NCBI GenBank assembly: GCA_017531385.1
Contig: JAFXLD010000086.1
Location: forward strand, 1-64,000
Source: Clostridia bacterium
GTDB lineage: Bacteria; Bacillota; Clostridia; Oscillospirales; Acutalibacteraceae
Reading direction: 5' to 3'
DNA: 64,000 nt
The notes beneath the pieces were generated by a model. It worked only from the letters and a program-made list of their open reading frames with translations, was not told the DNA's origin and searched no databases. Positions 56,899 to 64,000 of the stretch are shown here, piece after piece. Position numbers and translations under genes: made by a program. Positions within the stretch are counted from its first letter, which is position 1, and every line of letters begins with the position of its first letter.

Positions 56899-57724
56899 GT
56901 TTACAGAGAATATAGAAAACGCAAAAATGAATTTACAGGGAAGAATATTAAAAAGTTTTTTTGTGATTCTGAGTAGTTATGCATCATTTTTTATTTTTGT
57001 ATTAAGTTCTTTCAGTTGCATCTATTTGCTCATTATAAATACTGAATTTTTAAGTGTTTATGGGGTTTTTGAAAATCAATATATTCATGCAGCAGTTTGT
57101 GCTTTTGTTGTAATTGAAAATATAATTCTGTTTATGCTTCATATATATGTAAAGCTGAAAAAGGATGTTTACTTTTATTTTATTGATGAAAGTGCTGATA
57201 TGCACATATCTGTTGTAAATGTAAGCAGAGCTTGTGGTGTATATTCATTAAAAGCAATAAATAAAATATTGTTATTATTGTTATTTATCTGTCCTTTTTC
57301 AGTTGTTTCTGTTTTGATTTTATTTTTCCTTCAACATGGAATATCATATTTTTTATTGATTTTGTTTTCCGTGTGTGATTCTGTTTTGTTGGTTGCAGGA
57401 GTATATTCCTATGCTGTATATATTCAGAAATATGAATTATTGCCTCTGCTGTTAATGAAATATCAGGATGAAAGCATAAAAGATATATTTAGTTTATCTG
57501 CAAAATTAATGAACGGCAAATGCAGAAATCTGTTAAAACTGAAATTGCAGAATATTCCGAAAAAAATATTATGTCTGTTTGTTTTGCCGTCTGTTTATTT
57601 TTTGCCATATTGCAAAACAGTTGAGGCTGATTATGTTATTCAAGATGAAAAACCGTATATGCGAAGAAAAGCATATACGGAAAAACCAATTGTATTTTAT
57701 TTTAAGCCCATAAAAGAAAACTGA
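56897..57724 (+). CDS. Orphan polytopic membrane protein, 275 residues
   Basis: Family not recognised. About five hydrophobic segments (roughly 19-46, 53-82, 116-143, 146-170 and a C-terminal one near 218-236) with Phe/Ile/Leu-rich, strongly AT-biased codons. The start is TTG at 56897, six bases after GGAGGT in the preceding hairpin; the next ATG (56927) has no site. The end is basic and hydrophilic with RRKAYTEK. Some six-helix accessory proteins of stress or wall systems look like this, but no motif supports an assignment. It ends one base before the convergent hisIE stop; no terminator lies between them. Confidence 0.65.
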   Translation: MFTENIENAKMNLQGRILKSFFVILSSYASFFIFVLSSFSCIYLLIINTEFLSVYGVFENQYIHAAVCAFVVIENIILFMLHIYVKLKKDVYFYFIDESADMHISVVNVSRACGVYSLKAINKILLLLLFICPFSVVSVLILFFLQHGISYFLLILFSVCDSVLLVAGVYSYAVYIQKYELLPLLLMKYQDESIKDIFSLSAKLMNGKCRNLLKLKLQNIPKKILCLFVLPSVYFLPYCKTVEADYVIQDEKPYMRRKAYTEKPIVFYFKPIKEN

Positions 57725-58378
57725 TCACTGCATTGTTTCCTGTTTTACCTTGTGGTCAATTACGTGACGTGAGTCGAGTTCTTTTCTGATGTCGTTAACT
57801 GAAATTCCCATTTCTACCATAAGGACAAGAATGTGGTATGCAAGGTCTGAAATCTCATAAATTGTTTCTTCTTTTGAATTTTTTGCGGCACCGATGATAA
57901 CTTCTGTACATTCTTCGCCGACTTTTTTCATAATTTTGTCTATTCCTTTTGTGAAAAGGTAAGTTGTGTATGAGCCTTCCTGCATCTGCGTTTTTCTGCC
58001 CTTTATAAGGTCATAGAGGGCATCAATTGAGAAGTCTGTCTTATCATTGTCTTTATATAAAAGATTAAAGAAACAGCTTTCGGCGCCTGTATGGCAAGCA
58101 GGGCCGTCTTTTATGACTTTGACAACAAGTGCATCCTTGTCGCAGTCTGTTTTTACAGAAACAATATGCTGTCTGTTGCCGCTTGTTTCACCTTTTCTCC
58201 ACAGTTCCTGTCTTGAACGTGAAAAGAAGCAAGTCATTTTTTCATCAAGAGTGATTTTAAGACTTTCTGCATTCATATATGCCACAGTCAGCACTTCACC
58301 TGTGAAAAAATCCTGAACAACTGCAGGGATAAGTCCTTTATCATCAAATTTAAGCTGTGAAATAATTTCCTCGTACAT
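57725..58378 (-). CDS. hisI: Phosphoribosyl-AMP cyclohydrolase / phosphoribosyl-ATP pyrophosphatase
   Basis: Bifunctional HisIE for steps two and three of histidine synthesis, 217 residues. The N-terminal cyclohydrolase domain (about 1-110) has AYMNAESL, TCFFSRSRQELWRKGETSG and the zinc-binding DCDKDALVVKV/CHTGAESCF blocks. The C-terminal pyrophosphatase helix bundle (about 115-205) has SYTTYLFTKGIDKIMKKVGEECTEVIIGA. It is the last gene of the operon, 2 bp after hisF. Confidence 0.97.
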   Translation of the reverse strand: MYEEIISQLKFDDKGLIPAVVQDFFTGEVLTVAYMNAESLKITLDEKMTCFFSRSRQELWRKGETSGNRQHIVSVKTDCDKDALVVKVIKDGPACHTGAESCFFNLLYKDNDKTDFSIDALYDLIKGRKTQMQEGSYTTYLFTKGIDKIMKKVGEECTEVIIGAAKNSKEETIYEISDLAYHILVLMVEMGISVNDIRKELDSRHVIDHKVKQETMQ

Positions 58379-58380
58379 TT

Positions 58381-59148
58381 TTATTTCTCCTGTATTCTCA
58401 TCTCAATGTTGTTGTTATTGAGATATTTTTTAAGATCACTTATTTTAACTTCTCCGAAATGGAAAATTGAAGCTGCAAGACCTGCATCAACACCGGGGAC
58501 TTCATTGAAAAGTGTTCTGAAATGTTCCATACAACCGGCACCGCCTGATGCAATAACCGGAACTGATACAACATCACAGATAGCTCTGAGCATTTCAATA
58601 TCAAAACCGTTTTTAACACCGTCGGTATTGATTGAATTAACTACAATTTCACCTGCACCGTTTGCTGTGCATTTCTTTGCCCATTCAATAGCATCAATCC
58701 CTGTGTCTTCTCTGCCGCCTTTTGCAAAAATTCTGAATTGACCGTCAACACGTTTGACATCCATTGAAAGAACAACACATTGGTCACCGTATTTTTTTGC
58801 CGCTTCACCGATAAGTGAAGGATTTCTGATGGCGCCTGAATTAACACTGACTTTGTCTGCACCGCTTTTGAGAACTCTGTCAAAATCATCAACAGAGTTG
58901 ATGTTTCCGCCTACAGTAAGGGGGATGAAAATATTGCTTGCAACATTTTTAAGCACGTCGCTGAAAAGACTTCTTCCCTCAAAACTTGCAGTTATATCAT
59001 AGAAAACAAGCTCATCAGCACCACTGTCGTTATAAAATTTTGCAAGCACAACAGGGTCCTGAACGTCCTGAATACCTTCAAAATTTACCCCTTTGACAAC
59101 TCTGCCGTTTCTGATATCAAGGCAGGGGATTATTCTTTTTGTTATCAT
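58381..59148 (-). CDS. hisF: Imidazole glycerol phosphate synthase, cyclase subunit HisF
   Basis: Couples ammonia from HisH with PRFAR to make imidazole glycerol phosphate and AICAR, 255 residues, TIM barrel. It starts RIIPCLDIRNGRVVKGVNF (catalytic Asp11-type residue in CLDIRNG), with the second catalytic Asp in NSINTDGVKNGFD (about 127-139). Phosphate-binding loops VGGNINSVDD and IASGGAGCMEHF are present. It overlaps hisA by 4 bp. Confidence 0.98.
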   Translation of the reverse strand: MITKRIIPCLDIRNGRVVKGVNFEGIQDVQDPVVLAKFYNDSGADELVFYDITASFEGRSLFSDVLKNVASNIFIPLTVGGNINSVDDFDRVLKSGADKVSVNSGAIRNPSLIGEAAKKYGDQCVVLSMDVKRVDGQFRIFAKGGREDTGIDAIEWAKKCTANGAGEIVVNSINTDGVKNGFDIEMLRAICDVVSVPVIASGGAGCMEHFRTLFNEVPGVDAGLAASIFHFGEVKISDLKKYLNNNNIEMRIQEK

Positions 59149-59867
59149 AATTCATCACCTGCGTATCCCAGAACTTCTTTAAGGTCGATTCTGTTTTCAT
59201 AAATTGCCTTGCCGATAATTGCACCGTAGCAATCAAATTTGCAAAGGGCTTTTATGTCATCCATTGAAGAAATTCCGCCTGATGCAATCACATTGAGATT
59301 CTCGATTTTTTTAAGTTCACGATATGCTTCAACATTTGTACCGCTGAGCTTACCGTCCTTTGAAATATCTGTATAAATAACGGTTTCAACACCGTTTTCA
59401 GCAAGTTTTCTGCAGAAATCAAAGGAATTGACTTTTGTCACTTCAAGCCAGCCGTTGACGGCTACAAAACCGTCTTTTGCATCAACACCGACAGCAATGT
59501 GACTGCCGAATTTCTTTACCATATCGCAAAGGAAAGGAAAGTTGTTTATTGCCGCAGTGCCGAGAATGAGTCTGTCAATACCTGCGTCAACATAATGTCT
59601 GATTTTTTCTTCTGTTCTGATTCCGCCGCCTGTCTGAATGAAAAGGTCAGTTTCCTTTGCAATCTGACATATAATTTCCGTATTGGCGTTTCCGCCGTCT
59701 TTTGCTGAATCAAGGTCAACAACATGAAGATGCTTTGTACCCATATTCTCAAACATTTTTGCAGTTTCAACGGGAGAGTCACCGTATGTTTTCATTCTTG
59801 TATAATCGCCTTCGGTAAGTCTTACAACCTTACCGCCTCGAAGATCTATTGCTGGAAATATTCTCAT
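59145..59867 (-). CDS. hisA: Phosphoribosylformimino-5-aminoimidazole carboxamide ribotide isomerase HisA
   Basis: Isomerises ProFAR to PRFAR, 240 residues, TIM barrel related to HisF. It begins FPAIDLRGGKVVRLTEGD with the catalytic Asp8-type residue, and has TGGGIRTEEKI and TDISKDGKLSGTN (about 127-139) plus IASGGISSMDD. It overlaps hisH and hisF by 4 bp each, so the middle of the operon is tightly coupled. Confidence 0.98.
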   Translation of the reverse strand: MRIFPAIDLRGGKVVRLTEGDYTRMKTYGDSPVETAKMFENMGTKHLHVVDLDSAKDGGNANTEIICQIAKETDLFIQTGGGIRTEEKIRHYVDAGIDRLILGTAAINNFPFLCDMVKKFGSHIAVGVDAKDGFVAVNGWLEVTKVNSFDFCRKLAENGVETVIYTDISKDGKLSGTNVEAYRELKKIENLNVIASGGISSMDDIKALCKFDCYGAIIGKAIYENRIDLKEVLGYAGDEL

Positions 59868-60481
59868 GCTGTCACCTCATTGAAAGCTTTTAACATATCA
59901 AGACCGACCTGACCGCTTTTTTCAGGATGGAACTGTGCGCCGAAAATGTTGTTTTTGCACACAAGACCCGGTACATTCACACCGTATTCGGAGTAAGCGA
60001 CGAGTGATTCATCACAATTCTTTGCATAGAATGAATGAACATAATACACATAGTCATTCTCACCCGTGTATTTAAGCATGGGATTGTTTTTGTCTTTGAT
60101 TATCAGCTTGTTCCAGCCAATATGAGGAACTTTGAGGTCTTTTGAAATATCGTCATGCAGAGGACATACTTCACCTTTGATGTAGCCAAGACCGGCATGT
60201 TCACCGTATTCAAAACTTTTTTCAAAAAGTAACTGCATGCCCAGACAAATGCCCAGAAGCGGTTTTCCGTTTCTGACTTCTTCGTCAATAATAGGAATGA
60301 GTCCTGTGTCAACAAGCTTCTGCTTCGCATCTGCAAAAGCACCCACACCGGGAAGTATAATTCTGTCTGCTTTTTTTATATCATCCGCATCAGATGTGAC
60401 AACTGCATCAATACCGAGGTGTTCAAGTGAACCCATAAGTGAAAACAGATTGCCCACACCGTAGTTAATTATCGCTATCAT
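59864..60481 (-). CDS. hisH: Imidazole glycerol phosphate synthase, glutaminase subunit HisH
   Basis: Class I glutamine amidotransferase feeding ammonia to HisF, 205 residues. It has DYG-like NYGVGNL near the start, LPGVGAF (about 44-50), the nucleophile Cys in LLGICLGMQLLFE (about 75-87) and the His/Glu pair in FGAQFHPEKSGQVG near residue 185. It starts one base after the hisB stop and overlaps hisA by 4 bp. Confidence 0.98.
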   Translation of the reverse strand: MIAIINYGVGNLFSLMGSLEHLGIDAVVTSDADDIKKADRIILPGVGAFADAKQKLVDTGLIPIIDEEVRNGKPLLGICLGMQLLFEKSFEYGEHAGLGYIKGEVCPLHDDISKDLKVPHIGWNKLIIKDKNNPMLKYTGENDYVYYVHSFYAKNCDESLVAYSEYGVNVPGLVCKNNIFGAQFHPEKSGQVGLDMLKAFNEVTA

Positions 60482-61069
60482 TTATAAAATGCCTTTCGTA
60501 GAGGGAATTTCGTCTTTGAATTTTTCATCAATTGAAACAGCGGCACGCAAAGCCCTTGCAAGAGCTTTGAATGCACCCTCAATAATGTGATGAGAATTAG
60601 TGCCGTCAAGCTGTTTCATATGAAGATTGATTTTTGCACTTCTTGTGAATGCGGCCATGAATTCTTCAACGAGTTCTGTGTCAAAATCACCGACTTTTTC
60701 GGTGGGGATTGAGAGTTTGTAATTGAGACAAGCTCTGCCGCCTGCATCAACTGCACAAAGTATGAGAGCTTCATCCATAGGAAGAATAATATGACCGTAT
60801 CTGCAGATTCCTTTTGCGTCACCGATACATCTGTAAAGTGCATCACCGAGGACAATAGCAATATCCTCAGATGTATGGTGATAGTCCACATAAGTATCGC
60901 CTTTGCATGTTACAGTAAGGTCAAAACCTGAATGTTTCGCAAAAAGAGTGAGCATATGGTCAAGGAAACCGCAACCTGTGTTTATTTCGGATTTTCCTGT
61001 GCCGTCAATATTCAGTGAAAGTTTTATATCTGTCTCAGCAGTTTTTCTTTCCGTACTGTATGTTCTCAT
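60482..61069 (-). CDS. hisB: Imidazoleglycerol-phosphate dehydratase HisB
   Basis: Dehydrates imidazole glycerol phosphate to imidazole acetol phosphate, 195 residues, single-domain IGPD type without the histidinol phosphatase domain of enterics. Metal-binding signatures are GCGFLDHMLTLFAKHS (about 32-47), DYHHTSEDIAI (about 62-72) and SHHIIEGAFKALARAL (about 159-174). It is 4 bp downstream of hisC. Confidence 0.98.
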   Translation of the reverse strand: MRTYSTERKTAETDIKLSLNIDGTGKSEINTGCGFLDHMLTLFAKHSGFDLTVTCKGDTYVDYHHTSEDIAIVLGDALYRCIGDAKGICRYGHIILPMDEALILCAVDAGGRACLNYKLSIPTEKVGDFDTELVEEFMAAFTRSAKINLHMKQLDGTNSHHIIEGAFKALARALRAAVSIDEKFKDEIPSTKGIL

Positions 61070-61073
61070 AATA

Positions 61074-62135
61074 TCATCCTTTCAGAATATCATCGGTAGC
61101 ATCAATAAGTGCAGTCATCTGTTCTTTTGAGCCGATGGTGATTCTTACATAGTCTTTTATTCTTTCTTTACTGAAATATCTTACAACAATGTTTCTTTTT
61201 CTCAGTTCATTAAAATATTCTTCTCCTGAAAGAGTATTGTGCTTAGCAAAAATGAAATTTGCTTTTGAATTGGGGATTATGAAACCTCTTTTTTTTAGTT
61301 CATTGACAGTGTATTCTCTGTTTGAAATGATTTCAGCAATACATCTGTCAAAATATTCCGTATCAAGAACTGATTCTTTACCTGCAATAATTGAAAGTCT
61401 GTTCAGGTTATAAGGATTGAACGAAAACTTCATTTTGCACATATCTGTGATAAGCTCGGGATTTGATATAGCAAATCCAATTCTTGCACCTGCAAGGTTT
61501 CTTGACTTAGAAAATGTTCGTGAAACAATGAGATTATCATACTTGCTTACAAGTGAAACTGCACTTTCTGCACCGAAGTCAACATATGCTTCATCAATAA
61601 GCACTACCGAATCCTTGTTTGAATCAAGAATTTTTTCAATGTCTGTGAGTGAAAGTGCAAGTCCTGTGGGAGCATTGGGGTTAGCAATAAAAATTGGTTT
61701 GTTTTTACCGATATAGTCATCAACACCGATTGATAAATCATCTTTAAGGGGAATTATCTCGGGATTCAGACCGAAAAGTTCACAGAAGACGGGGTAAAAA
61801 CCGTATGTAATGTCTGCAAAACAAGGCTGATTGTTTTTGTCGCAAAATGCCTGGAAAGCAAAAGCAAGAATTTCGTCCGAGCCGTTGCCCATAAGCACCT
61901 GATTGGAGTTTACGCCGAATGTTTTTGAAATTGCATCAATAACATCTTTTGTGTCGGGGTCAGAATAAAGATTGAGTTTTGAAATTTCTTCATTGTTCAA
62001 AGCCTCAATTACCTTGGGTGAAGGCGGAAACGGGCTTTCATTTGTGTTGAGCTTTATTAAGTTATTAACTTTCGGCTGTTCACCCGGAGTATATGGTTCT
62101 ATATTGGAAAATCTATCTGATAAAAATCGTGACAT
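61074..62135 (-). CDS. hisC: Histidinol-phosphate aminotransferase HisC
   Basis: PLP enzyme transferring the amino group of glutamate to imidazole acetol phosphate, 353 residues, fold type I. LNTNESPFPPSPKV (about 30-43), GNGSDEIL (about 83-90), ANPNAPTGLA (about 151-160), DEAYVDFG (about 175-182) and the PLP-lysine motif SRTFSKSRNLAGARIGF (about 204-220) are all present. It lies 12 bp after hisD. Confidence 0.97.
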   Translation of the reverse strand: MSRFLSDRFSNIEPYTPGEQPKVNNLIKLNTNESPFPPSPKVIEALNNEEISKLNLYSDPDTKDVIDAISKTFGVNSNQVLMGNGSDEILAFAFQAFCDKNNQPCFADITYGFYPVFCELFGLNPEIIPLKDDLSIGVDDYIGKNKPIFIANPNAPTGLALSLTDIEKILDSNKDSVVLIDEAYVDFGAESAVSLVSKYDNLIVSRTFSKSRNLAGARIGFAISNPELITDMCKMKFSFNPYNLNRLSIIAGKESVLDTEYFDRCIAEIISNREYTVNELKKRGFIIPNSKANFIFAKHNTLSGEEYFNELRKRNIVVRYFSKERIKDYVRITIGSKEQMTALIDATDDILKG

Positions 62136-62147
62136 TTATAACACTTC

Positions 62148-63431
62148 TTAAAATTTATTGAATCTTATTCCTATTGACTTGCCGTGTGCCTGTAAGCCTT
62201 CTCGGTTTGCAAAGTCTTCAATTCTTTTGTGGCATTTTTCAAGAGCCGACTCTGAATAATAGATGAAAGAAGATTTTTTGATAAAGTCGTCAACGGAAAG
62301 GGGAGAAGAGAATCTTGCAGTACCGCTTGTCGGAAGTGTGTGGTTAGGTCCTGCAAAATAATCGCCGAGTGCTTCGGGAACATTCTTTCCGAGGAAAATG
62401 CTTCCCGCATTCTTTATAAGCGGAAGGAGCTCAAAGGGGTTGTCCACGCATACTTCAAGATGCTCGGGAGCAATCTCATTGCTGAGTTTAACGGCTGTTT
62501 CGATTGAATCAACAATAAAAATCTTGCCGTTGTTGTCGATTGATTCTCTTGCAATTTCTTCACGGGGAAGAAGTTTCAGCTGTCTTTCAATTTCATCAGC
62601 AACTCTCTTTGCAAAATCCATGTCTGTTGTAACAAGAACGGAGCTTGCCATTCTGTCGTGCTCAGCCTGTGAAAGAAGGTCAGCTGCAACATTAGACGGG
62701 TCACAGGTTGGGTCAGCAATAACAAGGATTTCGCTGGGACCTGCAATCATATCAATGCTGACTTTGCCGTAAACCTGTTTCTTTGCAGTGGCAACAAAAA
62801 TATTGCCGGGACCTACGATTTTGTCAACCTTGGGAACACTTTCAGTGCCGTAAGCAAGTGCTGCAACAGCCTGAGCACCGCCGAGCTTGAAAATTTTTGT
62901 AACGCCTGCAATTTTCGCTGCTGTAAGTATTGCAGGATTGATTTTTCCGTCAGCAGACGGGGGAGTAACCATAACAATTTCACTCACGCCTGCAATTTTT
63001 GCAGGTACAGCATCCATAAGGACTGTACTGGGATAAGCTGCTGTACCGCCGGGCACATAAAGACCTGCTTTTTCAACGGGAGTGATTTTCTGCCCGAGAA
63101 CAATTCCGTCTTCCTTTGTGAAAACAAAATCGTTTCTTACCTGCTTTGAATGGAAATCTGCAATATTATCTCTTGCCTGTCTGAGTGTTTCAATGAAATA
63201 TTCATCAGTCTGAGAAAAAGCTTCTTCAATTTCTTCTTCAGAAACAAGAAGAGTGTCAAGTTTGCATTTATCAAACTTTTCGCAGTATTCAAACAGTGCC
63301 TTGTCACCGTTTGCTTTTACATTTTCAATAATACCTTCAACAATTCTTTCGATTTCTTCGTTTTTCTTTTCATCCTCACGGGTAAAAACGGTAAAATCAG
63401 AAACCGTCGATGTATCGATAATCTTAATCAT
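62148..63431 (-). CDS. hisD: Histidinol dehydrogenase HisD
   Basis: Two-step NAD-dependent oxidation of histidinol to histidine, zinc enzyme, 427 residues. Family blocks read in order: VPGGTAAYPSTVLM (about 126-139), GGAQAVAALAYGTESVPKVDKIVGPGN with the NAD-binding region, DMIAGPSEILVIAD, LLSQAEHDRMASS (metal ligands Gln/His) and the catalytic NEIAPEHLEV His/Glu motif (about 324-333), with HTLPTSGTARFSSPL near 374. It overlaps hisG by 4 bp. Confidence 0.98.
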   Translation of the reverse strand: MIKIIDTSTVSDFTVFTREDEKKNEEIERIVEGIIENVKANGDKALFEYCEKFDKCKLDTLLVSEEEIEEAFSQTDEYFIETLRQARDNIADFHSKQVRNDFVFTKEDGIVLGQKITPVEKAGLYVPGGTAAYPSTVLMDAVPAKIAGVSEIVMVTPPSADGKINPAILTAAKIAGVTKIFKLGGAQAVAALAYGTESVPKVDKIVGPGNIFVATAKKQVYGKVSIDMIAGPSEILVIADPTCDPSNVAADLLSQAEHDRMASSVLVTTDMDFAKRVADEIERQLKLLPREEIARESIDNNGKIFIVDSIETAVKLSNEIAPEHLEVCVDNPFELLPLIKNAGSIFLGKNVPEALGDYFAGPNHTLPTSGTARFSSPLSVDDFIKKSSFIYYSESALEKCHKRIEDFANREGLQAHGKSIGIRFNKF

Positions 63432-64000
63432 TTTTTTAATTCCTCGCTGAATTTTGTAACAATATTATTAATCTCTTCCGTTTTGAACTTGTAACTTGCC
63501 TTGTTTGCAATAAGTCTTGCACTGATGGGAAGAATTTCAGTCAGCACATCGAGATTGTTTTCTTTGAGAGTAGTACCTGTTTCAACTATATCAACTATAA
63601 CATCAGATAAATCAAGTATCGGAGCGAGTTCAATCGAGCCGTTGAGCTTGATTATTTCAATGTTTCTGTTGATGCTTTTATAATATGTTTTTGCTATGTT
63701 TACAAACTTTGTCGCAACTCTCAGGGCAACATCAGGATTGTCAACAAAATCATTTTTTCCTGCAACACACATTCTGCATTTACCGATACCAAGGTCGAGA
63801 AGTTCATATACATCAGGTTCATATTCAAGAAGAATATCTTTGCCCACAATACCGATATCTGCAGCACCGTGTTCAACATAAATGCTGACATCCGACGGCT
63901 TCACAAGGAAATAACTGATTCCGTTTTCTTCACTTGTGAATACAAGCTGACGGGAATCAGAGTGCATTTCATCGCAGTCATAACCGATTTTTGCAAATAT
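63428..64000 (-). CDS. hisG: ATP phosphoribosyltransferase HisG, partial (start beyond window)
   Basis: First, feedback-regulated enzyme of histidine synthesis. The frame stays open to the window edge; the visible 190 residues begin with FAKIGYDCDEMHSDSR, so only about 20 N-terminal residues are missing and the ATG at 63967 is internal. Catalytic-domain motifs are HGAADIGIVGKDIL (about 44-57), GIGKCRMCVAG and the PRPP-binding signature IVDIVETGTTLKENNL (about 141-156). It ends about where the short form ends, so it lacks the C-terminal regulatory domain and should need HisZ, probably encoded upstream. Confidence 0.95.
   Translation of the reverse strand: MFAKIGYDCDEMHSDSRQLVFTSEENGISYFLVKPSDVSIYVEHGAADIGIVGKDILLEYEPDVYELLDLGIGKCRMCVAGKNDFVDNPDVALRVATKFVNIAKTYYKSINRNIEIIKLNGSIELAPILDLSDVIVDIVETGTTLKENNLDVLTEILPISARLIANKASYKFKTEEINNIVTKFSEELKK

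Noticed and set aside
1..64000. tRNA, rRNA or mobile elements
   Set aside because: Gaps are short, no cloverleaf-like segments or TTCGA arms were seen in them, and no transposase, integrase or terminal repeats were found.

Overview
The window is AT-rich, densely coded and looks like the chromosome of a low-GC, Gram-positive, spore-forming gut Clostridium relative (Oscillospirales/Ruminococcaceae-like; this placement is inference). Reasons: spo0A and spoIVB, consensus sigma-A type promoters, strong AGGAGG-type ribosome binding sites, Gram-positive lipoproteins, HPr kinase, WhiA, a zinc-type L28, a group-B-like [FeFe] hydrogenase, a dockerin-bearing secreted protein and many glycan genes. I see no tRNA, rRNA, insertion sequence, prophage or CRISPR array, and no gene-free stretch longer than 300 bases.

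Layout. 179-1308 (-): paired half-size chromate transporters. 1487-9418 (+): a hexuronate block with mannonate dehydratase and KDPG aldolase carrying a C-terminal extension, then two long paralogous MFS transporters flanking two paralogous membrane-anchored leucine-rich-repeat proteins. 9458-13244 (-): hprK, ROK glucokinase, murB, whiA. 13390-14934 (-): nagB and a repeat lipoprotein. 15242-17611 (+): spo0A and an [FeFe] hydrogenase. 17702-25699 (+): GH127 glycosidase, secreted metallophosphoesterase, HAD phosphatase overlapping a sugar transporter, and an 855-residue lipoprotein of unknown function. 25928-30781 (+): a complete branched-chain amino acid ABC transporter. 30820-35484 (-): DivIVA-like protein, PiT phosphate transporter, PhoU/DUF47-like partner, PcrA helicase. 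35632-45768: alpha/beta hydrolase, rodA (-), tsaE-tsaB-rpiB, rpmB (-), recA-recX-rimO-pgsA and a GH95-like protein. 45803-50334 (-): a dockerin/beta-lactamase-fold protein, mnmA, nadA, a PdaA-like deacetylase and a 61-residue protein. 50465-57724 (+): gtrA, a YhaM-like protein, prmA, spoIVB, a sialidase, an amidohydrolase and an orphan membrane protein. 57725-64000 (-): histidine operon hisG(partial)-D-C-B-H-A-F-IE.

How it fits together. Sugar acids, arabinosides, possibly fucosides and sialic acid appear to be harvested by enzymes scattered between housekeeping genes. HprK points to carbon catabolite control. The most unusual items are: (1) the MFS-LRR-LRR-MFS module beside the hexuronate genes; (2) a Spo0A whose phospho-acceptor aspartate and acidic pocket are all glutamate; (3) a dockerin-tagged beta-lactamase-fold protein with cysteine in place of the catalytic serine; (4) a terminator hairpin whose 3' arm is the ribosome binding site of the next gene; (5) the 855-residue lipoprotein without a recognisable family. 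Start codons were set by ribosome binding sites where the longest reading frame was implausible. All family calls come from reading motifs, not from database searches.
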